A DNA stretch of 64,000 bases from Acidobacteriota bacterium (GTDB lineage: Bacteria; Acidobacteriota; Terriglobia; UBA7540), in assembly GCA_004298155.1 (NCBI GenBank), contig SCRD01000003.1, positions 1 to 64,000 on the forward strand, given 5' to 3'. Below the pieces are notes generated by a model that was not told the origin of the DNA, searched no databases, and saw only the letters and a program-made list of their open reading frames with translations. Numbering within the stretch: the stretch's first letter is position 1; the number at the start of each line of letters is the position of its first letter. Shown piece by piece: positions 51,841 through 62,190 of the stretch. The position numbers and the translations under genes were made by a program.

Positions 51841-52986
51841 ATGCGAATAGCCCTTGTCCATCACTGGCTGGTTACCATGCGAGGAGGCGAGCGTGTTCTT
51901 GAATCGCTGGCCAAACTGTTTCCGTCGGCTGACCTCTTTACTCTCGTTTGCGATCGGTTGATACTGCCGTTATCTCTCAGCCGGTTGAGAATTCAAGCCT
52001 CGTTCCTGCAAAGCCTTCCGCAATCTACAAAATGGTACCGTTACTATCTTCCACTCTTCCCGTTAGCGACACGGCAGCTTGACCTCAGAGGTTATGACCT
52101 GGTTATCAGTTCTGATGCAGCAATCATAAAAGGAGTTCGCACGGGTGCCAATGCCGTGCACATCTGTTATTGCCATACGCCGATGCGTTGCCTCTGGAGC
52201 GGCTATGAAGTCTATCGCCAGTCTGCTAACCCAATGGTGCGTTTCACTCTTTCAGCTCTTCGGGATCGCCTGTGCCGATGGGATTACGAAGCCGCCCAGC
52301 ACGTGAATCTCTTCGCCGCGAATTCTGAAAACGTCCAGGCCCGAATTCAGAAATTTTATGGCAGGGAGAGTGTGGTAATCCATCCGCCGGTTGATACCCA
52401 GCGATTTGTTGTCAACTCGCCCCCGGCCCAACGCGACGATTTCTTCCTGGTAGTTTCGCAGTTAGTTCCTTATAAGAGGATTGAACTGATTGTCGATGCT
52501 TTTACCCGTTGCAAGCGCCCACTCGTGATTATTGGCGATGGGCCGGAGCGGTCGAAGCTCGAGCGGCGGGCTGGAAAAAATATTCATTTTGAAGGCTCGC
52601 TGCCGCAAAAGAAGGTTATCGAGGCCATGCAACGATGCAAGGCCTTTGTATTTGCAGGTGAGGAGGATTTCGGCATTGTCATGGCTGAAGCCCAGGCCTG
52701 TGGCACGCCCGTGGTTGCCTTCGGAAAAGGTGGTGCGCTGGAAATTGTTGAAGATAGCTTAACCGGCATCTTGTTCAACGAAGAGTCCGTGGATTCGCTT
52801 CTGGAAGCGCTTGGCCGGCTTGACCATGCTTCATTTGACGCAAACGTGGTTCGTGCCTCTGCAATGAGATTCACGCGCCAGCGATTTCTGGATGAATTTT
52901 CCGGCCTGATACGACGGTGCATGGGCGATGACGAGTCAGATTCTGCAAGCTCGCAATTAGCATCCGAATGGGTCTCATCCGGCTGA
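51841..52986 (+). CDS. GT4-family glycosyltransferase
   Basis: 381 residues from the ATG at 51841 (MRIALVHHWLV), 20 bp after the previous stop; the frame also extends back to 51754 within the preceding gene. N-terminal MRGGERVLESLAKLFP and C-terminal YKRIELIVDAFTRCKRPLVI, then FAGEEDFGIVMAEAQACGTPV, give the family signature. The acceptor and donor sugars are unknown. It closes the operon; a hairpin follows 77 bp on. Confidence 0.88.
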   Translation: MRIALVHHWLVTMRGGERVLESLAKLFPSADLFTLVCDRLILPLSLSRLRIQASFLQSLPQSTKWYRYYLPLFPLATRQLDLRGYDLVISSDAAIIKGVRTGANAVHICYCHTPMRCLWSGYEVYRQSANPMVRFTLSALRDRLCRWDYEAAQHVNLFAANSENVQARIQKFYGRESVVIHPPVDTQRFVVNSPPAQRDDFFLVVSQLVPYKRIELIVDAFTRCKRPLVIIGDGPERSKLERRAGKNIHFEGSLPQKKVIEAMQRCKAFVFAGEEDFGIVMAEAQACGTPVVAFGKGGALEIVEDSLTGILFNEESVDSLLEALGRLDHASFDANVVRASAMRFTRQRFLDEFSGLIRRCMGDDESDSASSQLASEWVSSG

Positions 52987-53514
52987 TCTCCCCGGTTGCC
53001 AGCCAAAAGGGCCGCTCCCATATTGTCGGATAGCAGAAAAATGAGGATGTTACTTCGAAACTGGCATGTTTTTCATGCCGCCAGGCCTGCCAGCATTCGA
53101 AAGATGTGCAACACCATGTTGTTTCGGCAGAGAAGCTCTTCTTCACGGCAAAACCCTCCGTTTCAAGGTCTAGATCTTGCCTCAAACTGAGTCTTACTCT
53201 GGTGCAAGGAGCCGAGGTCCCTTAAAACAGGCTTCGCCTCCGCGCAGGCTGTGGATGGTATTATCGAGCCAATGGAGATTGGAGACTTTTTTGCGGGAAG
53301 GTGACCTACGAAGGTTTTGTGGGCGTTCGGTGATTGGGGAGACGAAGCAGGAAGAAATAGCGGCGCCACGATGCATCCTGGTCACACGCCAAGCCGCCAC
53401 GCTTGAGCCAGTAGACGTTTATTTGGGTGCTTCGTATTCGAGAGCAGGCACGCAGCAGCACCCTTGTGTTACGGGCCTTAGCACAAGAACCCAGGATGTG
53501 AAAGGAGCAGAGAA
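52987..53514. other. Intergenic region, about 530 bp
   Basis: No gene is convincing; the frames here lack ribosome sites and conserved composition. It contains a hairpin near its start (listed separately) and presumably the promoter of pgi. Confidence 0.5.
53063..53079 (+). terminator. Possible hairpin terminator of the exopolysaccharide operon
   Basis: GGCATG-TTTTT-CATGCC: a 6-bp stem with a 5-T loop, 77 bp after the last glycosyltransferase. No T-run follows the stem, so intrinsic termination is uncertain. Confidence 0.3.
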
Positions 53515-55185
53515 ATGTCAAAGCCGGTACGAAAAAGCCTTCAAAGCAAGAGCATCGGGCTGCTGACAAACCGAAGCGCCTGGAAGGCTCTCAGGAGGCA
53601 CTATAGGGAGGCGCGAGGGTTACATCTGCGCGATCTCTTTGCGAATAATCCCGAGCGCGGCAGGCGGCTAACGGCCGAGGCGGTGGGTATTTTTCTGGAT
53701 TATTCCAAGAACCGAATCACCGACGAAACCCTCAGGCTGCTGGTTGACCTGGCAGATGGATCGGGCCTGCGATCGCGAATCGACGCCATGTTTCGAGGGG
53801 AGAAGATCAATATTACGGAGAAGCGGGCGGCCCTGCATGTGGCCCTGCGCGCCCCTAAGGGAGCTTCCATCATGGTGGACGGCGAGGATGTCGTACCCTG
53901 GGTCCACGAAGTTCTAAATAAGATGGCTGATTTCTGCAAAAGGATCCGCAATAGTGATTGGAAGGGTTACACCGGGAAGCTCATTCGCAATGTCATTAAC
54001 ATCGGTATCGGAGGGTCGGATCTCGGACCGGTGATGGCCTATGAGGCTCTCAAGTATTATAGCGATCACTCGCTGACCTTTCGGTTCGTCTCCAATGTGG
54101 ACAGCACAGACTTTGCAGAAGCGGTCCGCGATCTCGATCCGTCTGAAACACTCTTCATTATTTCCTCAAAGACCTTTACGACTCAGGAAACAATGACAAA
54201 CGCACATACGGCACGTGCCTGGTTGTTGGCAGGCTTTGACGGTGATGAGAAGTCGGTGGCCAGACACTTTGTGGCCGTGTCTACGAACGCAACTGAAGTA
54301 GCGAAGTTCGGGATCGACACGGCCAACATGTTCGGCTTTTGGGATTGGGTTGGCGGACGTTACTCCATGGACTCGGCGATCGGACTTTCGACGATGCTGG
54401 CGATTGGCCCGGATAATTTCCAGGCCATGTTGCAGGGCTTCCACCAGATGGACGAGCACTTCCGCACTACGCCGTTTAATCGCAACCTGCCCGTGCTCAT
54501 GGGCCTTCTTTCCATCTGGTACAACGATTTCTTTGGCGCGCAGACAGTGGCCGTGCTGCCGTACGAACAGTACCTGAAGCGGTTTCCAGCGTACCTGCAG
54601 CAATTGACAATGGAGAGCAACGGCAAACATGTGATGCTGGATGGCAGGGTGGTTACTTACGCTACAGGACCTATTTACTGGGGCGAGCCGGGAACCAATG
54701 GTCAGCACTCCTTCTATCAGTTAATTCACCAGGGCACACGACTGATTCCCTGCGATTTTATTGCGTTCAATCAAGCGCTCAATCCTTTGGGCAGCCATCA
54801 TGACATACTGATGGCGAACGTCTTCGCCCAAACCGAGGCGCTTGCCTTCGGCAAAACACGCGAACAGGTGGAGGCTGAAGGTACTCCGGACTGGCTTGTT
54901 CCTCACCGCATGTTTGAAGGCGATCGGCCGTCAAACACCATTATGGCTGACCGACTAACCCCGGAAACTCTGGGCAAGCTGGTTGCATTGTATGAGCATA
55001 GTGTCTTCACGCAGGCGACGATATGGAATATCAACCCGTTCGACCAATGGGGCGTGGAATTAGGTAAAGTTCTAGCCCAGCGCATCATCCCCGAGCTAGA
55101 GAGCAGGACGGAGCCGGCACTCGGGCACGACAGTTCAACCAACAATTTGATCCGCCGCTACCGCAGCTCAAGAGGCAGCGCATAG
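53515..55185 (+). CDS. pgi: Glucose-6-phosphate isomerase
   Basis: 556 residues. Signature stretches are [72 protein letters not shown] and [17 protein letters not shown], with [15 protein letters not shown] near the end; the catalytic Glu, His and Lys lie in these motifs. It converts glucose-6-phosphate to fructose-6-phosphate in the cytoplasm. AAAGGAG lies 8 nt before the ATG. zwf follows 97 bp downstream, so the pair sets flux between glycolysis and the pentose phosphate pathway, and the position after the polysaccharide operon fits sugar-nucleotide supply. Confidence 0.97.
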   Translation: MSKPVRKSLQSKSIGLLTNRSAWKALRRHYREARGLHLRDLFANNPERGRRLTAEAVGIFLDYSKNRITDETLRLLVDLADGSGLRSRIDAMFRGEKINITEKRAALHVALRAPKGASIMVDGEDVVPWVHEVLNKMADFCKRIRNSDWKGYTGKLIRNVINIGIGGSDLGPVMAYEALKYYSDHSLTFRFVSNVDSTDFAEAVRDLDPSETLFIISSKTFTTQETMTNAHTARAWLLAGFDGDEKSVARHFVAVSTNATEVAKFGIDTANMFGFWDWVGGRYSMDSAIGLSTMLAIGPDNFQAMLQGFHQMDEHFRTTPFNRNLPVLMGLLSIWYNDFFGAQTVAVLPYEQYLKRFPAYLQQLTMESNGKHVMLDGRVVTYATGPIYWGEPGTNGQHSFYQLIHQGTRLIPCDFIAFNQALNPLGSHHDILMANVFAQTEALAFGKTREQVEAEGTPDWLVPHRMFEGDRPSNTIMADRLTPETLGKLVALYEHSVFTQATIWNINPFDQWGVELGKVLAQRIIPELESRTEPALGHDSSTNNLIRRYRSSRGSA

Positions 55186-55282
55186 GGACGCCGGGGGAAA
55201 CGAAAAGTCGCTCTCTGCATTTTTAATGATGGGGAACTCATAAGAACCCTACCGCCCATTAATACAGGTTAAGGAGTTATAG

Positions 55283-56680
55283 ATGACCGATTCTCATTCG
55301 GATGCCCTGGTTTTCTATGGCGCGACAGGCGATCTTGCCTACAAGAAAATCTTTCCTGCCTTGCAGGCGATGGTCAAGCGCGGTCACCTGAAGGTGCCTG
55401 TGATCGGCGTAGCCAAAGCGGGCTGGAATCTTGACCAGCTTCGAGCCCGGGCGCTCGACAGCCTGGAAAACCACGGAGGAGTTGATCCCGCAGCGTTCGA
55501 GCAATTGAGCGCTTTGCTGCACTATGTCGATGGCGATTATCGGGACCCTGCTACCTTTGAGGCGATACGGCGGACCCTGGGCTTTGCGCAAAGGCCGGCC
55601 CACTACCTGGCGATCCCGCCGGCACTTTTCGAAACGGTGGTGCAGCAACTGGAAGGGACGGGCTGCGCCTCAGGATCGGGCTGTGATATGGCCCGTGTGA
55701 TTGTGGAGAAACCCTTTGGTCATGACCTTGCCTCCGCGCAGAAGCTGAACCGCGTCCTGCACGCCGTTTTTCCTGAATCCAACATCTTTCGAATTGACCA
55801 TTATCTTGGCAAGAGGCCGGTAAACAACATGGTGGTTTTCCGCTTTGCGAACGCTTTCATGGAGCCTTTCTGGAACCGAAACTATATCGAAGGTGTGCAG
55901 ATTACCATGGCGGAATCCTTCGGGGTCCAAGGGCGCGGCGCTTTTTACGACCAGACCGGCACTATCCGCGACGTGATTCAGAACCACCTTTTTCAGATCT
56001 TATCTCATCTCGCCATGGAGCCTCCCGTCCGCACGGACAGTGAGAGCCTTCGGGACGAGAAGGTAAAAGTGTTGAAAGCGATTCCGCCGCTCGTGCCCGA
56101 CAACCTGGTTCGAGGACAGTTCCGCGGATATCGCCAGGAAAACGGGGTCGCCTCGGATTCGCAGACGGAAACCTTTGCCGCGCTTCGGCTCGAAATCGAC
56201 TCCTGGCGATGGAATGGTGTTCCGTTCTATATCCGCGCCGGAAAAAATATGCCTGTCACCTGTACGGAGGTGATCGGCCGATTTCGAAAGCCTCCGGCAG
56301 TCATCCCCGAAAGCGACCTCTATCGAAACCATTTACGGTTCCGGATAAGTCCGGAGATGACGATCGCCATCGGCACGACAGTGATGGGCCCGGCCGATGG
56401 CATGAAAGGCGAAATGGTCGAGATGGTGGCGAGCAACCATCCCTGTCCGGAAGAGATGGAAGCTTACGAGCGAGTGCTGGGCGATGCAATGGCGGGCGAC
56501 GCCAGCCACTTTGCCCGAGAGGACTACGTGGAAGAGGCGTGGCGGATCGTCGATCCGGTGTTGAAGGGCGGGACGCCGGTCTATGAATACGAGCAGGGCG
56601 CCTGGGGACCGAGCGAGGTTGACCAGAAGGTTTTGCCGCCCGCTGGATGGCACGATCCGGTCCGGGAAGACCCGGCGTGA
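55283..56680 (+). CDS. zwf: Glucose-6-phosphate 1-dehydrogenase
   Basis: 465 residues. The NADP-binding loop is [15 protein letters not shown], the substrate-binding motif [14 protein letters not shown] contains the active-site His-Tyr-Lys set, and [12 protein letters not shown] and [18 protein letters not shown] are typical. It makes 6-phosphogluconolactone and NADPH. It is somewhat shorter than the usual 480-500 residues but has all the key motifs. AAGGAG lies 7 nt before the ATG. It follows pgi on the same strand. Confidence 0.96.
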   Translation: MTDSHSDALVFYGATGDLAYKKIFPALQAMVKRGHLKVPVIGVAKAGWNLDQLRARALDSLENHGGVDPAAFEQLSALLHYVDGDYRDPATFEAIRRTLGFAQRPAHYLAIPPALFETVVQQLEGTGCASGSGCDMARVIVEKPFGHDLASAQKLNRVLHAVFPESNIFRIDHYLGKRPVNNMVVFRFANAFMEPFWNRNYIEGVQITMAESFGVQGRGAFYDQTGTIRDVIQNHLFQILSHLAMEPPVRTDSESLRDEKVKVLKAIPPLVPDNLVRGQFRGYRQENGVASDSQTETFAALRLEIDSWRWNGVPFYIRAGKNMPVTCTEVIGRFRKPPAVIPESDLYRNHLRFRISPEMTIAIGTTVMGPADGMKGEMVEMVASNHPCPEEMEAYERVLGDAMAGDASHFAREDYVEEAWRIVDPVLKGGTPVYEYEQGAWGPSEVDQKVLPPAGWHDPVREDPA

Positions 56681-56733
56681 GGCGTTCTGGTTCCATCACC
56701 ATCGCAAAGCTTCGCTAAGCGCGACATGCGCTG

Positions 56734-56817
56734 TTACCTGTTGGAAGCGAGACCCAATGCGGCTGCCGCGATCGCGGCTAAAAAAAAGACGAATCCACTA
56801 ACGATTACTTTTCTCAT
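56734..56817 (-). CDS. 27-residue membrane peptide, downstream partner of the Cys-rich protein
   Basis: ATG at 56817 with a strong AGGAGG 9 nt upstream reads 27 residues to TAA (MRKVIVSGFVFFLAAIAAAA, then LGLASNR). It has a short basic start and one hydrophobic helix, so it should be an inner-membrane peptide or a leaderless signal-like peptide. The ribosome site overlaps the end of the Cys-rich gene, so the two are coupled. There is no known homologue I recognise. The strong ribosome site and operon position argue for a real gene. Confidence 0.55.
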   Translation of the reverse strand: MRKVIVSGFVFFLAAIAAAALGLASNR

Positions 56818-56821
56818 TTTA

Positions 56822-57130
56822 CTACGCCTCCTTTTCGACGAGTAGCTTGACTAGCAGGGATACAATATTTTCGTGAACAGTCCCGTCTGAACATTTGGTC
56901 TCGCACACCGCAGGCGTATTGCAGTTACCGTTTCTAGTCTCGACGAAAAAGCAGCTAGCGCTCGCGCAGCACTGGAGTTGGCTAATGCCGCCGCCGCAGT
57001 TTCCGCAATCTAGTGTTATCGTGAGACAGTTTTGTGCTTTCGTCGGCTGCGTGCCGGCCAAAAGCAGCGCAAATGTCCCAAGTGCCAGCCCCCCTCTTAC
57101 CAGCCCGTGCACCTTCTTTTTTGGCTTCAT
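56822..57130 (-). CDS. Small secreted cysteine-rich protein
   Basis: 102 residues with AAGGGGG before the ATG. A signal peptide (about 1-32, LVRGGLALGTFALLLAGTQ) is followed by a mature part of about 70 residues with nine cysteines: NCLTITLDCGNCGGG, QCCASASC, NGNCNTPAVCETKC. An odd number of cysteines leaves one free or shared. The rest ends in an amphipathic helix (ENIVSLLVKLLVEKEA). Function unknown; the disulfide-rich compact layout could suit an extracellular peptide. The 27-residue membrane peptide is encoded directly after it. Confidence 0.65.
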   Translation of the reverse strand: MKPKKKVHGLVRGGLALGTFALLLAGTQPTKAQNCLTITLDCGNCGGGISQLQCCASASCFFVETRNGNCNTPAVCETKCSDGTVHENIVSLLVKLLVEKEA

Positions 57131-57189
57131 TGCAACCCCCTTAAGAGATATTCAGAGGTAGATATGAGCTGCGTACTCCAAAGCTGATA

Positions 57190-57225
57190 CTCTTGTCAAG
57201 AACTTGTTTAATTTTTGTCAAGCCC
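57190..57225 (-). promoter_or_regulatory. Possible promoter region of the Cys-rich gene pair
   Basis: On the minus strand two TTGACA boxes (57199-57194 and 57221-57216) lie 22 bp apart in an AT-rich stretch, about 60-90 bp upstream of the gene. A clear -10 box was not found at ideal spacing. Confidence 0.3.
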
Positions 57226-57432
57226 TCCTGTTTAGAAATGTCCCTTGCTTAACTCATTAGAAGCGTCCCCTCTTTGGTGCTGGTATTTTTTTGACGTGCT
57301 TCCAAGGGGCATTTTTGAGCTTCGTCGCTATCATGCCTGCGCACTTGCGGAATTCAACGGAAGAGTTGTACACTCCCTGCTTTCCAGAGAGCGCAAAAAG
57401 TTGTCGATTGAATTGCCGGGGAGGATGACACT

Positions 57433-58389
57433 GTGATGAATAAAGTTTCACGTCGCAATTTTTTAAGAAATTCTGTTACCGCTGCGGCGGGAGCGGCCGG
57501 AGCGCTTACCGCCTCTGGTCTTTTCGCGCAGTCGCGAGAGCCGCATATGAAGTTTCCTGTAGCGCCGCGGGAAAGGATCGCGGTTACCACCTGGCAGTTT
57601 CGCATGTACATGGACAACCCCACAAACCGGTGGCGAGACCCCAAGCTTCCCGGAATGGCGCTGAAAGACTTCCCTGCGATGGTGGCAAAAAAATTCGGGC
57701 TGCACGACGTTGAACTTCTGTCTTATCACTTCCCCTCAACGGACGCGGCATATCTGCGGGAACTGCGCGCGGCGGTTGAAAAGGCCGGATCGCATATCAT
57801 CAATCTTCCGGTGGACGGCAGGGCAAGTGTTTACGATCCCTCTGAGGCGAAGCGCAAAGAGGCCATCGACTTTGGAAAGAAATGGATTGATATTGCGGTT
57901 GCGGTCGGGTCGCCGAGCGTCCGCCTGCACGTCGCAGGGGTGAAGGGAACCGCTCCTGACGCCGGCCGGACGGCCGAAAGCCTCAAACAAGTGGCCGCCT
58001 ACGGCGCGCAGCGCAATGTCATGGTGACGCTTGAAAACGACGACCTGGAAACGGAAGACGCGTTTTTCCTGGTGCGGGTTATCGACGAGGTCGGCAACCC
58101 CTATCTCCGCGCGCTGCCGGATTTTGCCAATTCCATGCTGAGTGGAAACGCTGATTTCAACTATGACGCCTTGGCCCTGATGTTCCGCCATGCGTACAAC
58201 ATCGCGCACATGAAGGACTCCGAAGTGGGCGACCACGATAAGCTATACACGGTGGACGTGGGCAGAATTTTCAAGATTGCCCAGGCTGTCGGCTATCGAG
58301 GTTATTATTCGCTGGAATGGGAAGGTCGTGAGGGAGCTTACGAGGGCACCAGCAAACTGCTGGAGGAGACGCTGAAGCACCTCAGGTAA
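57433..58389 (+). CDS. Tat-exported sugar-isomerase/epimerase-like TIM-barrel protein
   Basis: 318 residues. A twin-arginine signal (SRRNFLRNSVTAAAGAAGAL) heads the protein. The rest matches the xylose-isomerase-like TIM barrel (AP-endonuclease family 2 fold): HDVELLSYHFPSTDAAYLRE, SHIINLPVDG, VTLENDD, LPDFANSM, IAHMKDSEVGDHDK and YYSLEWEGREG, with Glu/Asp/His metal ligands in these stretches. It probably acts on a sugar in the periplasm. GTG at 57433 or the next codon ATG (57436) can serve as start; GGGGAGG lies upstream of both. It stands before the Oar-like receptor, which fits a sugar uptake locus. Confidence 0.8.
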   Translation: MMNKVSRRNFLRNSVTAAAGAAGALTASGLFAQSREPHMKFPVAPRERIAVTTWQFRMYMDNPTNRWRDPKLPGMALKDFPAMVAKKFGLHDVELLSYHFPSTDAAYLRELRAAVEKAGSHIINLPVDGRASVYDPSEAKRKEAIDFGKKWIDIAVAVGSPSVRLHVAGVKGTAPDAGRTAESLKQVAAYGAQRNVMVTLENDDLETEDAFFLVRVIDEVGNPYLRALPDFANSMLSGNADFNYDALALMFRHAYNIAHMKDSEVGDHDKLYTVDVGRIFKIAQAVGYRGYYSLEWEGREGAYEGTSKLLEETLKHLR

Positions 58390-58679
58390 CCAAAGGAACG
58401 ATGACTTAGCTTCCAAAACTGGACCGGACCTTCGAGATGGAGCATCTACGGAAATGATTGTGAGGACACACAAAGTCTTTGACGGATGGTTCGCGGCATA
58501 ATTTATTAGTTTCATGCAGGTATGGAAAACATCTTGACATACTAAGTTAACTTTATTAAGTTTTCCCTATCGCCAAATTTGGGGCAGTGCAATACTTCCG
58601 GGCAGAGTTAGGCGGCAATTTCCTCTTGTCCTGTTTTCCGTATTGTCGGGTGGGCCAGCAAGTTACTAAGGAGGGTAAG
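58390..58679. other. Intergenic region before the second Oar-like receptor
   Basis: About 290 bp without a gene. It contains the candidate promoter at 58534-58562 and a palindrome AAGTTAACTT (58544-58553). The reading frame of the receptor extends back to 58587 but the ribosome site favours 58680. Confidence 0.45.
58534..58562 (+). promoter_or_regulatory. Candidate sigma-70 promoter of the second Oar-like receptor
   Basis: TTGACA at 58534-58539, 17-bp spacer, then a weak -10-like TAAGTT at 58557-58562, in an AT-rich stretch. AAGTTAACTT, a perfect palindrome inside the spacer, could be an operator. Confidence 0.35.
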
Positions 58680-61600
58680 ATGTCAAGAAGGCAGCTTTCG
58701 GTATTGTTGGTAGTCCTGCTGGGTTTCGCTTTCGCCCTGATGGGTTCGCGAGTTGCGCTTGCTCAGGAGACAACCGGGAGCATACAAGGAACTGTGGCCG
58801 ACCCGAGTGGTGCCGTCATCCCAGCAGCACAGGTCGTTGTGACGAACCGACAAACGAATAACCAACGGACCACCACGACAACGAACGCCGGTCTTTTTAA
58901 CTTTACGAGTTTGCCCATCGGCGACTACGACTTGAAAGTTACCAAGGAAGGATTCAGGCAATACGTTCAAAGCAAGATCCATCTCGATGTTAACGACAAA
59001 CTAAATTTCCAAATTGGTCTCACAGTCGGTGCGGTCACACAGACCGTTACGGTCGCTGGCGCTGCGCCGCTCCTCCAGACTGCGAGTGGCGAAGTTTCTA
59101 ACCTGGTAGGAGCTTCACAGATGCAGGCGCTCCCTTTGAATGGCCGCGATTTCAATCAGTTGGTCGACCTGGCTCCAGGGGTCGCACCCGATAATGGGCG
59201 CGTGAGCAGCGGCGAAGGGTTGTTCAGTAACACAGCAGCTTCCGTCAACGGTTCGCTATCGAATTCCAATACGTTCCTTGTAAACGGAATGTATAACGAA
59301 GATAACGGTTCGAACGCTAACTTGCTGGTGACACCTTCTGTGGACTCAATCGACGAGTTCAAGATTCTGCGCAACAATTACAGCGCCGAATTCGGTACCG
59401 GCACGGGCGCGATTGTGACAATTGTGACTAAATCAGGGACCCGCGAATTTCATGGGGACGTTTACGAATTCTTGCGAAATGACGCTCTCGACGCTGCGAA
59501 CTTTTTTACGAATGCGACCAACACGTCAAAGAGCAAGCTGCGGCACAATGACTTTGGAGGCACGGTTGGGGGACCGTTCTGGATTCCAGGGTTGTATAAC
59601 CAGGACCGCAGCAAGGATTTCTTCTTCTTCTCAGAAGAGGTGCGGCGTGAAATAAGGGGCAACGTGGCTACGGATAACGTACCCAGCCAGCGCCAGCGGC
59701 AGGGTGCCCTCGACCCCACTTGCAGTTCAACTCCAGCGCCATGTACTTCTGCGGCCGCCGACCCCTTTGAGGTCCCAATCAGCGGAGAAGCCAATGTTGC
59801 TCCCGCTCAGATTGATCCTAATGCGACAGCGATTCTCGACCGTTATCCACTACCCAATGCCAATTTTGTTCAGAATGGGTTCAACTTTATAGCCAGCGAG
59901 CCGCTCGTTACCACTGTTGATGACGAGAATATAAAGTGGGATCACTACGTAGGCGAGAAGGCCCGTGTGATGGCCAATTTTATGCGGATGTCCCAGGGTC
60001 TGAACGGCATCAACAGTCAACTCTGGGGGGATGACAGCTTCCCCAGCGTGAGCAGCGACTGGAAGTGGGTAGGAAGGGTGGCAACGCTCCATCTGCTTTA
60101 CACGATCAATCCTCATATTGTGAATGACTTCCGATTTGGATACTCGCACAATCATATTACTTTTGTCACGAGTTCGATCTCTGATCCCACCCTGGCTTCG
60201 CGGTCTGGATTTACTTACACTGAGCTCTGGCCTGCCACCAGCGGGTCATTCCCGACACTAAATGCTGTTGAAAATTTTGGACATATTCAGCACACGGCCC
60301 CCTTTTACAATAAGACCGACAATTTCTTTATTGAGGATAACGTTGCGTTAACGTTCGGAAAGCACACTGTCACAACCGGTGTCGATATCGGTCTGCTCCG
60401 CAAACAGGAGCCAGCGAACGGCGGCGATAATGAAAACGCCGGGACCCTTACTTTCACTACATTCAGCGACCTCCTGCTGGGTAACATGCAGAATTACACG
60501 GAGGAGGAAACGCTTAATACTGTTCGCGATCGCTTTGAGAACTATGCAGCGTTCATTCAGGACGACTATAAGATCCGAAAAGATCTGACCCTCAATCTTG
60601 GATTACGCTGGCAATACCTGAGCCCGCTATTCACTGCTCATGATAACATCGCCAACTTCTATAACAGCCGATACGATCCATCTCAATGTTCGCCGGCCGC
60701 TTTCACGCCTGATGGCCTGATTGACCCGACTCTATGCAATACGGTGAATGGGATCGTCACCCCCGCAACATCAGGGGTAAACAGGGCACTGGTCGAGAGG
60801 CATTTTAACGACTGGGAGCCGCGCTTCGGCCTGGCCTGGGTCCCAGGACTTTTGAATAATAAATTCGTCGTCCGGGGCGGGTTTGGAATCTATCACGGCC
60901 GCGACGCCGGCTCCCAGACCAGCGCTTTGGGACGGCAGCCGCCTTTCGACCACGTAGCATCGATCAACAATATTACTTTCAGCCAACTCAGGCCATTCGA
61001 TCCGGCCTTGCCCCAGCCCCCTGTGGAGCTCTCAGCGCTGGATGCTGTTTATAACAATCCTTCGAGCTACCAGTATAGTCTTGGTATTCAGTACCAACTG
61101 GGAAGCAGTACGACTCTGGAAACGGATTACGTAGGCAGCCACCAGATTCACATGGGACAGAATCGCGACATCAATCAACCGTTGTCCCAGTATCAACTGC
61201 CCATTGTGAATGGCCTCGATGCAAACGGCGTGCGCCCCTACCTGGGCTACAGTGTCATCAACATGAACGAACGCGTTGGGACCTCGCGTTATAATTCCCT
61301 TCAGGTCTTTTTGAACCATCGCGTGGACCGCTTTGGGCTTCAGTTCCAGGTCGCCTATACCTGGTCGCGGAACTTGGCCGACACGATCAATCAGGATACT
61401 GAATCGCATGCCTCGCCCATTCAAAACGCATACAACCCGAGAGCTGAATTTGCGGTAGCCAACCAGAACACGCCCAATTCCTTCTCAGCGAACTACTTAT
61501 GGTCGATGCCCTGGTTCAAGTCCGCGAGGGGTTTCCAGGGTCAGATACTTGGTGGCTGGCAACTTGCCGGAATTGTCACTTTCCGAACCGGCCTGCCCGT

Positions 61601-62081
61601 GAATATCTGCGAAGATTCGGATTATACGGGAGCCCGCGGCGAAGCCTGTTATCGCCCCAACCTGGTGTCTAACCCCAACCTCAGCAAGGGAAATCGAACG
61701 CTGCAAAAGTTTTTTGACCCGAACGCCTATGTGCTGCAGCCTCTGGGCACCTTTGGCAATGCAGCCCGCAACCTCGTGGTCGGGCCAGGAATCAACGACA
61801 CCGACTTTTCAATTTTCAAGAATTTCGATATCCCCTGGTTTGGCCGTGGCGGGGCTAACTCATTGGGTGGTGAAACGGCGAACCTCCAGTTCCGAGCCGA
61901 GCTCTTCAACGTCTTCAATCACACTCAGTTCAGTAGCCTCAATACAACCTTCGTACCGCAGACCGATTCCAATGGAAACCCTCTGGCAGGCCTTCCTGCC
62001 GATCCATCTTCCGGACTCGGCGTTGTCACGGGTGCGCGCGATCCGCGGGAAATCCAGTTTGGATTGAAGTTCATATTCTAG
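58680..62081 (+). CDS. Oar-like TonB-dependent outer-membrane receptor
   Basis: 1133 residues from the ATG at 58680, which has AGGAGGG 4 nt upstream. A signal peptide (LLVVLLGFAFALMGSRVALAQ) leads into a carboxypeptidase-regulatory domain (about 35-115, GSIQGTVADPSGAVIPAAQV). A plug region (about 130-245, LPLNGRDFNQLVDLAPG; NGMYNEDNGSN) and a barrel end with EIQFGLKFIF. The plug motif LPLNGRDF is characteristic of acidobacterial Oar-like proteins. It would take up a bulky substrate with TonB energy. The TPR gene and ASPIC/UnbV-like gene follow on the same strand. Confidence 0.9.
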   Translation: MSRRQLSVLLVVLLGFAFALMGSRVALAQETTGSIQGTVADPSGAVIPAAQVVVTNRQTNNQRTTTTTNAGLFNFTSLPIGDYDLKVTKEGFRQYVQSKIHLDVNDKLNFQIGLTVGAVTQTVTVAGAAPLLQTASGEVSNLVGASQMQALPLNGRDFNQLVDLAPGVAPDNGRVSSGEGLFSNTAASVNGSLSNSNTFLVNGMYNEDNGSNANLLVTPSVDSIDEFKILRNNYSAEFGTGTGAIVTIVTKSGTREFHGDVYEFLRNDALDAANFFTNATNTSKSKLRHNDFGGTVGGPFWIPGLYNQDRSKDFFFFSEEVRREIRGNVATDNVPSQRQRQGALDPTCSSTPAPCTSAAADPFEVPISGEANVAPAQIDPNATAILDRYPLPNANFVQNGFNFIASEPLVTTVDDENIKWDHYVGEKARVMANFMRMSQGLNGINSQLWGDDSFPSVSSDWKWVGRVATLHLLYTINPHIVNDFRFGYSHNHITFVTSSISDPTLASRSGFTYTELWPATSGSFPTLNAVENFGHIQHTAPFYNKTDNFFIEDNVALTFGKHTVTTGVDIGLLRKQEPANGGDNENAGTLTFTTFSDLLLGNMQNYTEEETLNTVRDRFENYAAFIQDDYKIRKDLTLNLGLRWQYLSPLFTAHDNIANFYNSRYDPSQCSPAAFTPDGLIDPTLCNTVNGIVTPATSGVNRALVERHFNDWEPRFGLAWVPGLLNNKFVVRGGFGIYHGRDAGSQTSALGRQPPFDHVASINNITFSQLRPFDPALPQPPVELSALDAVYNNPSSYQYSLGIQYQLGSSTTLETDYVGSHQIHMGQNRDINQPLSQYQLPIVNGLDANGVRPYLGYSVINMNERVGTSRYNSLQVFLNHRVDRFGLQFQVAYTWSRNLADTINQDTESHASPIQNAYNPRAEFAVANQNTPNSFSANYLWSMPWFKSARGFQGQILGGWQLAGIVTFRTGLPVNICEDSDYTGARGEACYRPNLVSNPNLSKGNRTLQKFFDPNAYVLQPLGTFGNAARNLVVGPGINDTDFSIFKNFDIPWFGRGGANSLGGETANLQFRAELFNVFNHTQFSSLNTTFVPQTDSNGNPLAGLPADPSSGLGVVTGARDPREIQFGLKFIF

Positions 62082-62107
62082 AGTTGTTCCTCACCAAATT
62101 TCCGGAT

Positions 62108-62133
62108 GGGAGCGTTGCGAACGCAATGCTCCC
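62108..62133 (+). terminator. Hairpin after the Oar-like receptor
   Basis: GGGAGCGTTGCG pairs with CGCAATGCTCCC (one G-T pair), a 12-bp stem, 26 bp after the receptor stop, then CACCTTTA. The T-run is short, so it may attenuate rather than fully stop transcription into the TPR gene. Confidence 0.55.
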
Positions 62134-62190
62134 ACCTTTATCATGGTATGGGGAGCAATGGGCGCACACGTGAGCGCAGAAGACAGGCTG

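Noticed and set aside
53177-53566. 129-codon plus-strand frame before pgi
   Set aside because: It overlaps the pgi start, lacks a ribosome site and shows no domain-like pattern.
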